A stretch of 37,030 bases of DNA from JAQXDR01 sp038138625 (GTDB taxonomy: Bacteria > Pseudomonadota > Alphaproteobacteria > Rhodobacterales > Rhodobacteraceae), in the NCBI GenBank assembly GCA_038138625.1, contig JAYQEA010000028.1:1-37030 (forward strand), written 5' to 3'. Below, one piece after another: positions 23,332 to 32,624 of this stretch (its first letter is position 1; the number at the start of each line of letters is the position of its first letter). Below the pieces are notes generated by a model, which saw nothing but the letters and a program-made list of their open reading frames with translations, did not search any database and was not told the origin of the DNA. The position numbers and the translations under genes are program-made.

Positions 23332-24795
23332 ATGGCTATATATTTCGCAAATGCGCGATCATATGCGCAGCTACTTTTGGCGAGTGTGCGGGTTTATGCA
23401 CGTCTAACATTGATTGTTTGCTCATTGGTTTTTGGGGCTTTGTTGACATTTCAGGTGTCTGCAGCCCCCTACGCGGCTTTGGTTATGGATGCGAGGTCGG
23501 GCAAGGTTTTGTTCGCGCGCAACGCCAATACTCAGCTACATCCAGCGTCTTTGACCAAAATGATGACACTCTACGTGGCATTTCAAGCAGTTGAAAATAA
23601 TGAGATTTCATTAGACTCTCTTGTCACTGTATCCCGTAAGGCAGCTGGCGAAGAGCCTTCGCGCTTGGGGCTGCGAACGGGGCAGAAAATCAAATTGCGC
23701 TATCTGATTCGCGCAGCAGCCGTCAAATCTGCAAACGATGCTGCCACTGCGTTAGCCGAAGGTATTTCAGGGTCAGAGGCTGCTTTTGCCCGACGGATGA
23801 ATCGCGTTGCCCAACAAATGGGAATGACGCGAACAAAATTTCGCAATGCGCATGGATTGACGGAAAAAGGCCATCTCAGCACTGCCCGCGACATGACAGT
23901 TCTTGGGCGGCATTTGATCTATGATTATCCTCAGTATTACAACCTTTTCTCGCGCCTGACCGCAGATGCGGGTGTCCGTAGTGTTTCCCATACCAATCGT
24001 CGGCTCCTCAATAGCTACCGCGGAGCTGATGGAATAAAAACCGGATACACGCGCGCCGCTGGTTTTAATCTCGTGGCCTCGGCTGAACGTGGCCAGGAAC
24101 GCATTATCGCCACAGTGTTTGGTGGTCGCAGCGTAACCTGGCGAAATGCAAAAGTTGCCGAACTTTTGGACCTTGGATTTCGCCGGGCGCCGAGCAAAGT
24201 TGCGCGGTCCATGCCGACAAAACCGGAATATTTAGGCCGTGACGGGGTGGGTGGCACAACACGTATCACGACTGCAAGCCCTGATCTTGGACGCGTAGGG
24301 CGGGCGACACGCACCGCTCGTGCAGCTGTGACCCGATCGTTACGTCCTGTCAGTCGTGGCGGTGCAGATGTGGCGCCTACAATTGGTCAGGATAGAATGA
24401 ATGACCTTTTGGCCGAAGCTCAATTGATGGAAGTGGCCTCAAAGCCTCCGGCGCCACAAATTAGGGCCCTTGATCTGTCCTTGGAAAGTACTGCGGACAC
24501 CGATCCGGAGCCGCAACCCCAAGTGCGCGTTGTGTCACGACGAAGTAGAAGCGGGCCACGTGAATGGGCAATTTCGATTGGCACCCACAATATGGAATTT
24601 CACGCGCAAAAAATGCTGCTCAGAACGGCATTGCTTGAGATGGAAACACTAAACGGTGCTGAACGCCGCATTATTGCACAAGGGGGCAAATTTGATGCGC
24701 GGTTTTATGGATTGACGCAGTCCGCCGCAGAGTTGGCATGCCGCAGGTTGCAGGCCCGACAACTGGATTGCCAGACCTTGCATACGGCCAGTTGA
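23332..24795 (+). CDS. D-alanyl-D-alanine carboxypeptidase (PBP5/6 type) with SPOR domain
   Basis: A 487-aa exported peptidoglycan carboxypeptidase that trims the terminal D-Ala of stem peptides. A signal sequence lies at about 20-44 (hydrophobic core, cleavage near VSA-AP). Catalytic motifs are SLTK (S73 and K76), SAN (133-135) and KTG (236-238). A long basic, proline-rich linker (about 285-415) leads to a C-terminal SPOR domain (about 418-485, EWAISIGTHNMEFHAQKMLL) that should target the division septum. The ATG at 23332 is chosen because GAGG lies 6 bp upstream; the GTG at 23278 would extend it by 18 residues. It is convergent with the yej operon. Confidence 0.93.
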   Translation: MAIYFANARSYAQLLLASVRVYARLTLIVCSLVFGALLTFQVSAAPYAALVMDARSGKVLFARNANTQLHPASLTKMMTLYVAFQAVENNEISLDSLVTVSRKAAGEEPSRLGLRTGQKIKLRYLIRAAAVKSANDAATALAEGISGSEAAFARRMNRVAQQMGMTRTKFRNAHGLTEKGHLSTARDMTVLGRHLIYDYPQYYNLFSRLTADAGVRSVSHTNRRLLNSYRGADGIKTGYTRAAGFNLVASAERGQERIIATVFGGRSVTWRNAKVAELLDLGFRRAPSKVARSMPTKPEYLGRDGVGGTTRITTASPDLGRVGRATRTARAAVTRSLRPVSRGGADVAPTIGQDRMNDLLAEAQLMEVASKPPAPQIRALDLSLESTADTDPEPQPQVRVVSRRSRSGPREWAISIGTHNMEFHAQKMLLRTALLEMETLNGAERRIIAQGGKFDARFYGLTQSAAELACRRLQARQLDCQTLHTAS

Positions 24796-24819
24796 AACCG
24801 GTGCGGCGTGACGCCGTCA

Positions 24820-24927
24820 TTACTGCAATTTGCGCCGCGGCATCATGCTGATGCCTGCAACCATCATGCCCTGTGCCTTGGTGATCCAGACCGTGTTTAA
24901 CTGTGACCAAGAGTTTTGAAAGCTCAT
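24820..24927 (-). CDS. Possible 35-aa ORF coupled to yejF
   Basis: ATG at 24927-24925 overlaps the yejF stop (TGA 24926-24924) as ATGA, and the frame runs to TAA at 24822-24820. The product starts MSFQNSWSQLNTVWITKAQG and is methionine-rich near its end (MMVAGISMMPRRKLQ). No family is recognised. The overlap suggests translational coupling, but a 35-codon frame can arise by chance. Confidence 0.35.
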   Translation of the reverse strand: MSFQNSWSQLNTVWITKAQGMMVAGISMMPRRKLQ

Positions 24928-26546
24928 CGCTGTCCCGACGCAGCGGTGTCCTCAGACGGGTTGTGACTAAGCGCAGCAGCAAGCAATGTGCGGGTATAGC
25001 CGGTTTGAGGATTGGTGAAGATATCGCTGGCATCGCCTGTTTCCACAATATCACCACGTTGCATCACGAACACTCTGTGTGACATCGCCTGAACCACCTT
25101 AAGATCGTGGCTGATAAAGACGTAGGCCAATCCGTATTTGCGTTGAAGGTTTCGCAGCAGGTCAACGATTTGGACCTGCACGGTCATGTCCAATGCGGAT
25201 GTAGGCTCGTCCAGAACGACAAGCTTTGGACGCAAAACCATGGCACGCGCAATGGCAATACGCTGCCGCTGACCGCCAGAAAATTCATGAGGGTACCGAT
25301 GACGCCACTCTGGGTTTAGACCGACTTCGGCCAGTACATCCGTGACCAAGTCATCATGTGAGCGACCGTCGGGGCTTCCATGAACCTCAAGACCCTCGGC
25401 GATGATCTGCGCACAAGTCATCCTTGGGCTAAGGCTGCCGAAAGGATCTTGGAAAACGATCTGCATTTCTGAGCGTGCCAACCGCAAGTCTTTGGTTGAC
25501 CAAGACCGCATGTCCCGCTGGTCAAAACGCAATCCGCCCCTGGAATTGATCAATCGCATAAGCGCCAACGCTAATGTGGTTTTTCCTGACCCGGATTCTC
25601 CGACGATACCGACTGTTTCGCCAGCCCTGACCGATAGGGTTGCACTATTGACAGCTTTGATATGGCCAACGGTGCGGCGCAACAGTCCGCGTTGAATTGG
25701 AAACCAAATACGCAGATCGTCTGCCTCGACAACCACGGGGGCATCGTCCGGTACGGGATCCGGAACTCCGGCCGATTCTGCGGCCAAGAGCATCTGCGTG
25801 TAGGGATGCTGCGGAGAATTAAAAATCGCGGACGTGGGGCCTGTTTCTACAATTTCACCGTCTTTCATCACACAGACCCGATCTGCAATCCGGCGGACCA
25901 CGCCCAGATCATGGGTTATGAACAAAAGGCTCATGCCCTCGGCCTTTTTCAGATCGGCCAACAGCTCGAGGATTTGCGCTTGGATCGTAACATCCAGCGC
26001 GGTTGTGGGTTCGTCTGCAATCAAAAGATCAGGACCGTTCGCCAATGCCATCGCAATCATAACGCGTTGGCGCTGCCCGCCTGATAACTGATGTGGATAG
26101 GCATCCAGCCGGGTTTCCGGATCTTGAATCCCAACCTTGTGTAGAAGTTCTAAAATGCGGGTGCGAGCGGCCTCTCCTGACAGACCTTGATGCAATGCAA
26201 GGCTCTCTCCAAGGTGTTTTTGTAATGTGTGCAGAGGGTTAAGGGACGTCATCGGCTCTTGGAAAATAAAGCTGATATCGTTGCCCCGAATGCCGCGCAG
26301 GGTCTTGTCGGTGGCGTTCACCATTTGTGTACCACGATAGGTCACTGACCCCTGAACCTGTGCCGTGTCCCCCAACAGCGAAACGGTTGAGAGAGCGGTC
26401 ACAGATTTCCCAGAGCCGGACTCGCCAACCAGTGCCAAGGTCTCACCCTTGTGAATCTCAAACGACACGTCTTTGACTGCGGGGATAAGTGCGCCGTCTT
26501 GCGAAAAATGGACGCTTAGATCGCGGACGCTCAGCAGTGCGGTCAT
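24924..26546 (-). CDS. yejF: Peptide/microcin C-type ABC importer, dual ATP-binding protein
   Basis: A 540-aa fused ATPase with two nucleotide-binding domains, as in YejF. NBD1 has Walker A GESGSGKS, signature LSGGQRQRV and Walker B LLIADEP. NBD2 (from about residue 280) has GESGSGKT, FSGGQRQRI and LVVLDEP. Each is followed by the oligopeptide-binding-type C-terminal element (HPYTQMLL, GYTRTLLAA). It powers peptide uptake through YejB and YejE. Its ATG overlaps the yejE stop by four bases. All catalytic motifs are intact. Confidence 0.95.
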   Translation of the reverse strand: MTALLSVRDLSVHFSQDGALIPAVKDVSFEIHKGETLALVGESGSGKSVTALSTVSLLGDTAQVQGSVTYRGTQMVNATDKTLRGIRGNDISFIFQEPMTSLNPLHTLQKHLGESLALHQGLSGEAARTRILELLHKVGIQDPETRLDAYPHQLSGGQRQRVMIAMALANGPDLLIADEPTTALDVTIQAQILELLADLKKAEGMSLLFITHDLGVVRRIADRVCVMKDGEIVETGPTSAIFNSPQHPYTQMLLAAESAGVPDPVPDDAPVVVEADDLRIWFPIQRGLLRRTVGHIKAVNSATLSVRAGETVGIVGESGSGKTTLALALMRLINSRGGLRFDQRDMRSWSTKDLRLARSEMQIVFQDPFGSLSPRMTCAQIIAEGLEVHGSPDGRSHDDLVTDVLAEVGLNPEWRHRYPHEFSGGQRQRIAIARAMVLRPKLVVLDEPTSALDMTVQVQIVDLLRNLQRKYGLAYVFISHDLKVVQAMSHRVFVMQRGDIVETGDASDIFTNPQTGYTRTLLAAALSHNPSEDTAASGQR

Positions 26547-27733
26547 GAAAACGTCTTTCTGGGGTCAAAGGCGTCACGGATACCTTCAAAGATAAAAACC
26601 AAAAGTGAAAGCATCACAGCAAACACGGCAAAGGCTGTCAGTCCCAGCCAAGGTGCTTGCAGATTTCCGGTCGCCTGCCGCGCAAGCTCTCCTAAGGACG
26701 GGGCAGAGGAGGGAAGGCCAAACCCCAGATAATCCAAGGACGCCAAAGACCCGATCGCGGCTGTGACGATAAAGGGCAACATGGTCAATGTTGCAACCAT
26801 GGCATTGGGGAGCATATGGCGAAACATAATTTTCCAGTTGCTGACGCCCAGCGCTTTTGCGGCGCGCACATATTCCAGGTTCCGCGCGCGCAGAAACTCT
26901 GCACGCACGACCCCAACCAAGGCCGTCCACCCAAACAGGATCGACAGGACGACAAGCAGCCAGAAACTACGACCGAGGATCGCGAAGAGGATGATGATCA
27001 CATACAAACTCGGGGTCGATGCCCATACCTCTATCAGACGTTGGAATATAAGATCGGTCCAACCACCAAAAAATCCCTGAACGGCACCGGCTATGACGCC
27101 AATGATTGAGGCCGCCGCGGTAACGATCAAGGCAAAAAAGACCGATAATCTAAAGCCATAGATCACACGCGCAACCACGTCACGCTTGGTATCGTCTGTT
27201 CCGAGCAGGTTTCCACCACGTTCGTTTTTGGGCGCGAGCCAGACGTAGAACGGGTTAAAGGCACCCAAGCCGATATCGATTGTGTAAGTCTGAAGAACAT
27301 TGGGTGGTAGCGGGGCTGCACCGGGTCTTTCGACCGGTGTGGTGAAGCTGTATGGAATCAGCGGCCAGATCATCCAACCTTTGTAGAAATCTCCGTCGGG
27401 TGTTTGGCCTGCGCCGATCATGTCAATCAGCCCATCGGGATCATCAAAGCAGCTGTCCAATCCTCCTGAAAGGATCAGGCATTTGACCTCGGGATCTGAA
27501 TAGGCTGCCTCGGTCCTGAAATCGCCACCAAAGGCTGTTTCAGGATAAAAGGTTGTGATGGGGGTAAACAGTTCGCCGCGATAACTGACCAATACGGGCC
27601 TGTCATTGGCAATGGCTTCTGCCATCAACGACAGTGCAAACAGCACAGCAAATATCCACAATGACCAATAAGCGCGCCGGTTGTTCCGAAAGTTTTGCCA
27701 ACGGCGTTGGTTAAGAGGAGACAGCGTGACCAT
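26543..27733 (-). CDS. yejE: Peptide ABC importer permease YejE
   Basis: A 396-aa inner-membrane permease. One span at about residues 22-42 is followed by a large periplasmic region (about 45-190, including FTPITTFYPETAFGGDFRTE), as in YejE. The BPD_transp_1 core follows with five spans and the EAA loop (EFLRARNLEYVRAAKALGVS) that contacts the ATPase. It starts directly after the yejB stop codon with no gap and overlaps yejF by four bases, so the three genes are co-translated. Confidence 0.95.
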   Translation of the reverse strand: MVTLSPLNQRRWQNFRNNRRAYWSLWIFAVLFALSLMAEAIANDRPVLVSYRGELFTPITTFYPETAFGGDFRTEAAYSDPEVKCLILSGGLDSCFDDPDGLIDMIGAGQTPDGDFYKGWMIWPLIPYSFTTPVERPGAAPLPPNVLQTYTIDIGLGAFNPFYVWLAPKNERGGNLLGTDDTKRDVVARVIYGFRLSVFFALIVTAAASIIGVIAGAVQGFFGGWTDLIFQRLIEVWASTPSLYVIIILFAILGRSFWLLVVLSILFGWTALVGVVRAEFLRARNLEYVRAAKALGVSNWKIMFRHMLPNAMVATLTMLPFIVTAAIGSLASLDYLGFGLPSSAPSLGELARQATGNLQAPWLGLTAFAVFAVMLSLLVFIFEGIRDAFDPRKTFS

Positions 27734-28816
27734 TCAGCCCTCCCTGCTTTCAAAGTCGATACGGGGATCGACAAATACATAGACCAGATCCGAAAGGATC
27801 CCGACAACAAGCGACATAAGACCAAATACGAACAGGGTGCCAAAGATTACCGGATAGTCGCGGGCCACGGCTGCTTCGAACCCCATGCGGCCCAATCCAT
27901 CCAGTGAAAATATAGTTTCAATGATGACAGACCCACCAAAGAAAACACCTATGAATACCGACGGAAAGCCCGCAATCACAATGAGCATGGCGTTACGAAA
28001 GACATGCCCATACAGCACCCGGCGTTCGGATAGGCCCTTTGCGCGCGCGGTCATGACATAGTGTTTCTTGATTTCATCGAGAAAGCTGTTTTTGGTTAAC
28101 AAGGTCAGCGTGGCAAAGGCAGATATAGTGGTCGACAAAACGGGAAGGGCGATGTGCCACATATAATCCAGTGCTTTGCCAATCAGCGAGAGCTGATCCC
28201 AGTTGTCTGAGGTGAGACCGCGTAGCGGGAAAATCTGCCAATAAGACCCGCCCGCAAACAAAACGAGCAACAACACAGCAAACAGAAAATTTGGAATAGA
28301 GTAACCAATAATGATAAGCGCCGAGGTCCAAGTATCGAATGGCGCACCATCCCGTACAGCCTTGGCGATGCCGAGTGGGATCGAGACCAGATAGGCAATC
28401 AGGGTCGACCACAAACCAAGCGTGATGGATACTGGTAGCTTTTCAATGACAAGGTCAACGACCGAGATGGATCTGAAATAACTTTCGCCAAAATCGAAGC
28501 GGAGATATTTCCAGATCATATTAACGAATTGCTCAAGGGGCGGCTTGTCAAAGCCGAATTCTGCTTCAAGTTCGGCCAGAAATTCAGGTGGCAGGCCACG
28601 TGCCCCGACGTAATCGGTCTCGCCCGAGCTTTCGATTTCAAAGGCGCCGCTATCCCCGGTAATTCCAGCCAATACATCGCCTTCGCCCTCCAACTGAGCG
28701 ATGATCTGCTCGATTGGCCCTCCGGGTACAAATTGCACCAAGGTGAAATTAATGATCATGATCCCCAGTAGCGTGGGGATCACAAACAAAAGACGTCGCA
28801 GGATATAGGCTGCCAT
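27734..28816 (-). CDS. yejB: Peptide ABC importer permease YejB
   Basis: A 360-aa inner-membrane permease. The first span (about 9-29, LLFVIPTLLGIMIINFTLVQ) and FVPGGPIEQI are typical of the DppB/OppB/YejB N-terminal element. A periplasmic segment follows, then five spans with the coupling loop MTARAKGLSERRVLYGHVFR. It pairs with YejE. The gene begins 9 bp after the yejA stop. Confidence 0.95.
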   Translation of the reverse strand: MAAYILRRLLFVIPTLLGIMIINFTLVQFVPGGPIEQIIAQLEGEGDVLAGITGDSGAFEIESSGETDYVGARGLPPEFLAELEAEFGFDKPPLEQFVNMIWKYLRFDFGESYFRSISVVDLVIEKLPVSITLGLWSTLIAYLVSIPLGIAKAVRDGAPFDTWTSALIIIGYSIPNFLFAVLLLVLFAGGSYWQIFPLRGLTSDNWDQLSLIGKALDYMWHIALPVLSTTISAFATLTLLTKNSFLDEIKKHYVMTARAKGLSERRVLYGHVFRNAMLIVIAGFPSVFIGVFFGGSVIIETIFSLDGLGRMGFEAAVARDYPVIFGTLFVFGLMSLVVGILSDLVYVFVDPRIDFESREG

Positions 28817-28825
28817 ATTTTGCGC

Positions 28826-30749
28826 TTACCTAAGTGCGCCAGAGGCTACTAAAGCGTCGTGTTTTTCCTGATTGAACCACCAGAAATCAAGATGCCCAAG
28901 CGATAGTGGAGGCAGCGGATCGGGATGCTCGTACTGGTCATAATNNNNNNNNNNTAATAAGCGACCGTGTGAACATTTTTATACCATTGCGGCACCCAGA
29001 AAAGTTTTTCACGCAAGACGCGATCCAAGGCCCGGACACCATTTTTCATATCCTCTTGGGTCTCGGCGGCCACAATCGTTGCGATGAGGCTGTCAACGGC
29101 AGGATCGGACAATCCCATCAGATTGCGTGTGCTTTGATCCATAGCCTCTGTTCCAAACCACTGCAACAGACCGGATCCGGGTTCGTAGGTCTGACGCATG
29201 CTGTGGGTGGTCATGTCGAAATCGAAATCACGTTGTCTTTGCGTATCTTGTGCAGGGTCTACGCGATCCAGTTTCGCATCGATTCCCAAAGCCTTGAGGT
29301 TTTCCACGAATGGGTTGATGATTCTGTCAAAGGCAGGCGAGCTCTCAAGGATCTCGATCGTAAAGACCTCTCCGTTTTTACGCCGCAGGCCGTCGTCTCC
29401 AACCTCCCAGCCGGCCTCGTCCATTAGGGCCGAGGCACGCCGCAGGGCACGGCGGTCTAGGCGGCGTGTCCCGGATACGGGCGGCAGGATTGCCTCGGTT
29501 GTTAAAATGGATCCATCCAAAAGACCGTCATCTACCAAGGCTTGTAAAAGCTCACGTTCCGCCCCGTCGGGGATGCCCGTGGCCTGCATATCAGAATTGC
29601 CCCAAAAGCTCTCTACGCGGTCATAAAGGCCGAAAAAGAGGGATTCGTTTGACCATTCGAAATTGAACATCTGGCCGATCGCTTCGCGGACGCGCCGATC
29701 CTGAAATTTCTCCCGGCGTAGGTTGAATACAAAAGCCTGTGGCTGGGCCAGTCGTCCGTCCGGTAGCTCTGTCTTGATGACATGGCCATCGGTTACTCCT
29801 GGAAAGTCATAGCTTGTCGCCCATGCCTTTGAGCTGTTTTCCATCCGGAATGTGTACACGCCTGCCTTGAGCCCTTCCATCGACGCTGTGCTGTCACCGA
29901 AATACTCGACACGAATCTGGTCAAAGTTACCACGTCCTATGTTCAGCGGCAGATCGCGGCCCCAATAGTCATCGCGGCGTTTGTAGACGATGCGCTGGTT
30001 GATCTCATAACTTTCCAACGCGTATTCGCCGGTGCCAAGGAATGGCACGAGGGTGCTTTCATCCAGCCGTGCACCGGTTTCATTGAACCACGATTCGGAA
30101 AATGCCGGAAAAATCCCCGACAAGGAAATACGGTCGCGCGGTGGGCTGTCCGGTTGGAAGTGAAATTTGACGCGGTGGGTATCCAGCACTTCGACTGATG
30201 CGATCATGGCACCAAATGCCGCGCGGAACGAAGGCAGGCCTTGTTCCATGAACAAATCGAATGTGAACTTCAGATCCTGTGCTGACCATGGGCGGCCGTC
30301 TGCAAATGTCACATCATCTCGTAGGTTGTAGATGACCCAAGCCAGATCCTCTGGATATTCCATTGTTGTGCATAGGTTGCAGTAAAGAGCAGTTGGATCG
30401 TCCGCAACAGAGGTGAGCAGGTCCTCGTGCCCGGATGTCGCTAATGCACCCGGCCGGCCCTTGCGCGTGTAATTGTTGAAACTGTCAAACGTTCCCTGCG
30501 CCCAGATCGAGATTTCGCCGCCGGTAGGAGCATCGGGATTGACATAACTGAGGTGTTCGAAGTCTGGGCCGTAAGCCAGACTACCAAAAAAGTTATATCC
30601 GTGGGTGGTTGTTACTTCCTGTGNNNNNNNNNNGTTACATCCTGTGCCAAGACAGGTCCTGCAACAAGGCTTAGGGTCACACCCAAGGCAGCACTTCGCA
30701 GCGCCCGGGCTCGGATTGACACGTCTGCTGTGGCGTTTTGTTTTGTCAC
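28826..30749 (-). CDS. yejA: Peptide ABC importer periplasmic binding protein YejA (interrupted by two scaffold gaps)
   Basis: A family 5 solute-binding protein that captures peptides for YejBEF. GTG 30749 has GGGGAG upstream and starts a signal peptide (RARALRSAALGVTLSLVAG) with cleavage after VLAQ. Runs of 10 N lie near both ends. The sense strand reads GCACAGGATGTAAC before the upstream gap and CACAGGAAGTAACAACC after it, a 13-base overlap with one mismatch. The bases beside the downstream gap overlap by ATTA. Collapsing both restores one frame: LAQ(D/E)VTTTHGYNFFG at the start and VAYYDQYEHPDPLPPLSLG to SGALR-stop at the end. The gene is probably intact and about 37 bases shorter than drawn. 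Confidence 0.92.
28945..28954. other. Scaffold gap (10 N) in the 3' part of yejA
   Basis: Ten N bases are flanked by CATAAT and TAATAAGC. Merging the flanks on their shared TAAT gives CATAATAAGC and restores the YejA reading frame (VAYYDQYEH). The gap length is therefore nominal and probably hides no sequence. Confidence 0.9.
30624..30633. other. Scaffold gap (10 N) in the 5' part of yejA
   Basis: Ten N bases are flanked by GTTACTTCCTGTG on the left and GTTACATCCTGTG on the right. These 13-mers differ at one base, which suggests two contig ends that overlap but were not joined. Collapsing them restores the YejA frame across the signal-peptide cleavage site. Confidence 0.9.
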
Positions 30750-30882
30750 GGTGGTACGCTCCCCTTGATATTGTTGCGCCAGTGCACCCGGCATTCATCT
30801 AATCTAAGCTAATGTGCCTTTCTGCCCACATTCAAGGCGCGAAAAAGTGATTGGCGTCGAAAGCGTCGCACCGAAATGAATT

Positions 30883-30910
30883 ACCGCCGCTCCTTTTTGG
30901 GAACGGCGGT
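30883..30910 (-). terminator. Hairpin downstream of the cytochrome c gene
   Basis: ACCGCCG (30883-30889), 14-base loop, CGGCGGT (30904-30910) forms a 7-bp GC-rich stem about 30 bp after the cytochrome c stop. The tract beyond it on the minus strand (TAATTCATTT) is only moderately T-rich. It lies between cycM and the yej operon on the same strand. Confidence 0.5.
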
Positions 30911-30941
30911 TCAAATTTAATCATTAATTATACGCGTTTGG

Positions 30942-31460
30942 TCAGTTGCCATTGCCGGCGAGATAAGCAATCAAATTTGCGCGATCTTCTGGTTTATCCA
31001 ATCCGGCGAACCCCATGGATGTTCCCGGTGCATATCCGCGCGGGTTTTCAAGAAAGGCGTAAAGCTCCTCGCGGGTCCAGACTTCGGCGACTTCCGACAG
31101 CGCGCCGGAGTACCCGTAGCCGTCAACAGAGCCTACGGTGCGTCCGACAACGTCCCAAAGATGCGGACCGGTGCCATTGGCGCCATCAGCAATTTTGTGA
31201 CAGCTGCGGCATTTGTTCCAAACGCGGCTGCCCTTGCCTGCATCCGCTGTTGCCAACAATGTCGCAATATCAATCTCGACAACCTCTTCCTCGACCACGT
31301 CGTCTTCACCGGTATCAATCACGTATGACTGTTGGGAATGTCCACCGTGTCCGCCGCCAGTATGATAGAGTTCCTCTGCAACCCATTTGCCGAGGAGAAA
31401 GATCAAAAATGCGCCGCAAAAGCCGCCCAAGATCTTTGTGAAAGTCATTGTATCCAGCAT
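30942..31460 (-). CDS. cycM: Membrane-anchored class I cytochrome c (CycM / cytochrome cy type)
   Basis: A 172-aa cytochrome. An uncleaved N-terminal membrane anchor (about residues 8-27, KILGGFCGAFLIFLLGKWVA) is followed by an acidic, Gly/His-rich linker (about 34-65) and a c-type haem domain. Haem attachment is CRSCH (C84, C87, H88) and the distal ligand is M149 (PGTSMGFAG). The layout matches the cytochrome cy/c552 group of alphaproteobacteria, which carries electrons from the bc1 complex to terminal oxidases at the membrane surface. It is divergent from pheA across about 125 bp. Confidence 0.93.
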   Translation of the reverse strand: MLDTMTFTKILGGFCGAFLIFLLGKWVAEELYHTGGGHGGHSQQSYVIDTGEDDVVEEEVVEIDIATLLATADAGKGSRVWNKCRSCHKIADGANGTGPHLWDVVGRTVGSVDGYGYSGALSEVAEVWTREELYAFLENPRGYAPGTSMGFAGLDKPEDRANLIAYLAGNGN

Positions 31461-31585
31461 GGCTCGCCCGCTCTGCTACATTAGTTTTCGTTCAACTACG
31501 GCTTTCCCCCGGTCGGGGCAAGGTGTAGAACCCGCGACCAAACGCCCAGTTGGGTAAATTTAACGCTATGTCAGGGGTCTTGATC

Positions 31586-32416
31586 ATGGAATGCATCGCC
31601 TTTCAAGGGGAACCCGGAGCTTATTCGCACGAAGCCTGTATGGCGGCGCGCCCGGAATTGACACCGTTGCCATGCAGAACATTCGAAGATTGCATAGACG
31701 CCGTGAAAAGCGGGGCGGCTGTGCAGGCCATGCTACCGGTTGAAAATTCCATCTATGGTCGGGTGGCAGATATACATTCTTTATTGCCGTCATCAGGTTT
31801 GCATATTGTCGAAGAATGCTTTGTGCGCGTGCGGATTGCACTGATGGCACGGCCTTCGGTAAAGATCAGTGATATACGCGACGTGCGGGCGCATCTTGTG
31901 TTATTGCCGCAGGCAAAGAGCTTTTTGCGCAGTCACGGCATGGTGGCGCATGCCGCCGTCGACAGCGCAGGTGCAGCGGCAGAACTCGCCACCTCGGACA
32001 ATTCAGTCGAAGGTGTCCTTGCCAGCGAGGTTGCCGCACAGATTTATGGTCTGGACGTCCTTGCCCGCGATATCGAGGATAACGATAGCAACACCACCCG
32101 ATTCTTTGTGATGTCGCCCGAGTCCGATATGCAAAGACGCGGGAACCATGGAATGATGACCAGTTTTGTGTTTCAGGTCAGAAATATTCCTGCCGCGCTC
32201 TACAAGGCCATGGGGGGCTTCGCCACCAATGGTGTGAACATGACCAAACTCGAAAGTTATATGGTTGGCGGCAGCTTCACTGCGACGCAGTTTTATGCAG
32301 ATATAGAGGGCCACCCTGACGATGCAGCTGTGCGCCGCGCATTGGATGAACTGCAATATTTCACAGCAAAGCTTGAAATATTGGGGGTCTATCCCAGGGA
32401 CCCGCGTCGCGACTAG
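31586..32416 (+). CDS. pheA: Prephenate dehydratase
   Basis: A 276-aa monofunctional prephenate dehydratase that makes phenylpyruvate for phenylalanine synthesis. The catalytic domain opens with IAFQGEPGAYSHEA and contains MLPVENSIYGRVADIH and the catalytic TRF motif (171-173, NTTRFFVM). A C-terminal ACT domain (about 188-265) has GVNMTKLESYMVGGSF for phenylalanine feedback; the ESRP motif of many family members reads ESYM. There is no chorismate mutase domain. ATG 31586 is chosen because AGGGG lies 9 bp upstream; ATG 31568 would add six residues. It converges on ileS with a strong hairpin between them. Confidence 0.95.
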   Translation: MECIAFQGEPGAYSHEACMAARPELTPLPCRTFEDCIDAVKSGAAVQAMLPVENSIYGRVADIHSLLPSSGLHIVEECFVRVRIALMARPSVKISDIRDVRAHLVLLPQAKSFLRSHGMVAHAAVDSAGAAAELATSDNSVEGVLASEVAAQIYGLDVLARDIEDNDSNTTRFFVMSPESDMQRRGNHGMMTSFVFQVRNIPAALYKAMGGFATNGVNMTKLESYMVGGSFTATQFYADIEGHPDDAAVRRALDELQYFTAKLEILGVYPRDPRRD

Positions 32417-32484
32417 GCGCGCCTTTGGCGAGATACTGTTTGCCTCTGTAACAGCACGATCCCGAAGCTATCCGTTCGTATGTC

Positions 32485-32499
32485 GCGCTTTCAAAGCGC
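32485..32499. repeat. 15-bp palindrome between pheA and ileS
   Basis: GCGCTTT-C-AAAGCGC is a perfect 7-bp inverted repeat around one central base. A one-base loop is too short for a stable hairpin, so a protein-binding site or chance are the options. It lies 69 bp after the pheA stop. Confidence 0.4.
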
Positions 32500-32555
32500 A
32501 GTAGCCTCCCCTGCGGGACCGGGGATTTAGAGGAATGCCTGTTCGATAAATACAT

Positions 32556-32592
32556 CTACCTTGGCCAAAGAACGTTTCGATGGCCAAGGTAG
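32556..32592. terminator. Perfect 12-bp hairpin between convergent pheA and ileS
   Basis: CTACCTTGGCCA (32556-32567), a 13-base loop, TGGCCAAGGTAG (32581-32592). The 12-bp stem has no mismatch and lies 33 bp after the ileS stop on the minus strand. No long T-run follows on either side. The convergent position suggests a bidirectional terminator or mRNA 3'-end stabiliser. Confidence 0.65.
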
Positions 32593-32624
32593 CTGAACAA
32601 TCGGGCTTCCTAATTGCAGGACTG

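Noticed and set aside
32440..32550. Possible tRNA or structured RNA suggested by several short inverted repeats
   Set aside because: No acceptor/T-arm consensus (no GTTCRANNC with paired arms in place) and no cloverleaf could be drawn.
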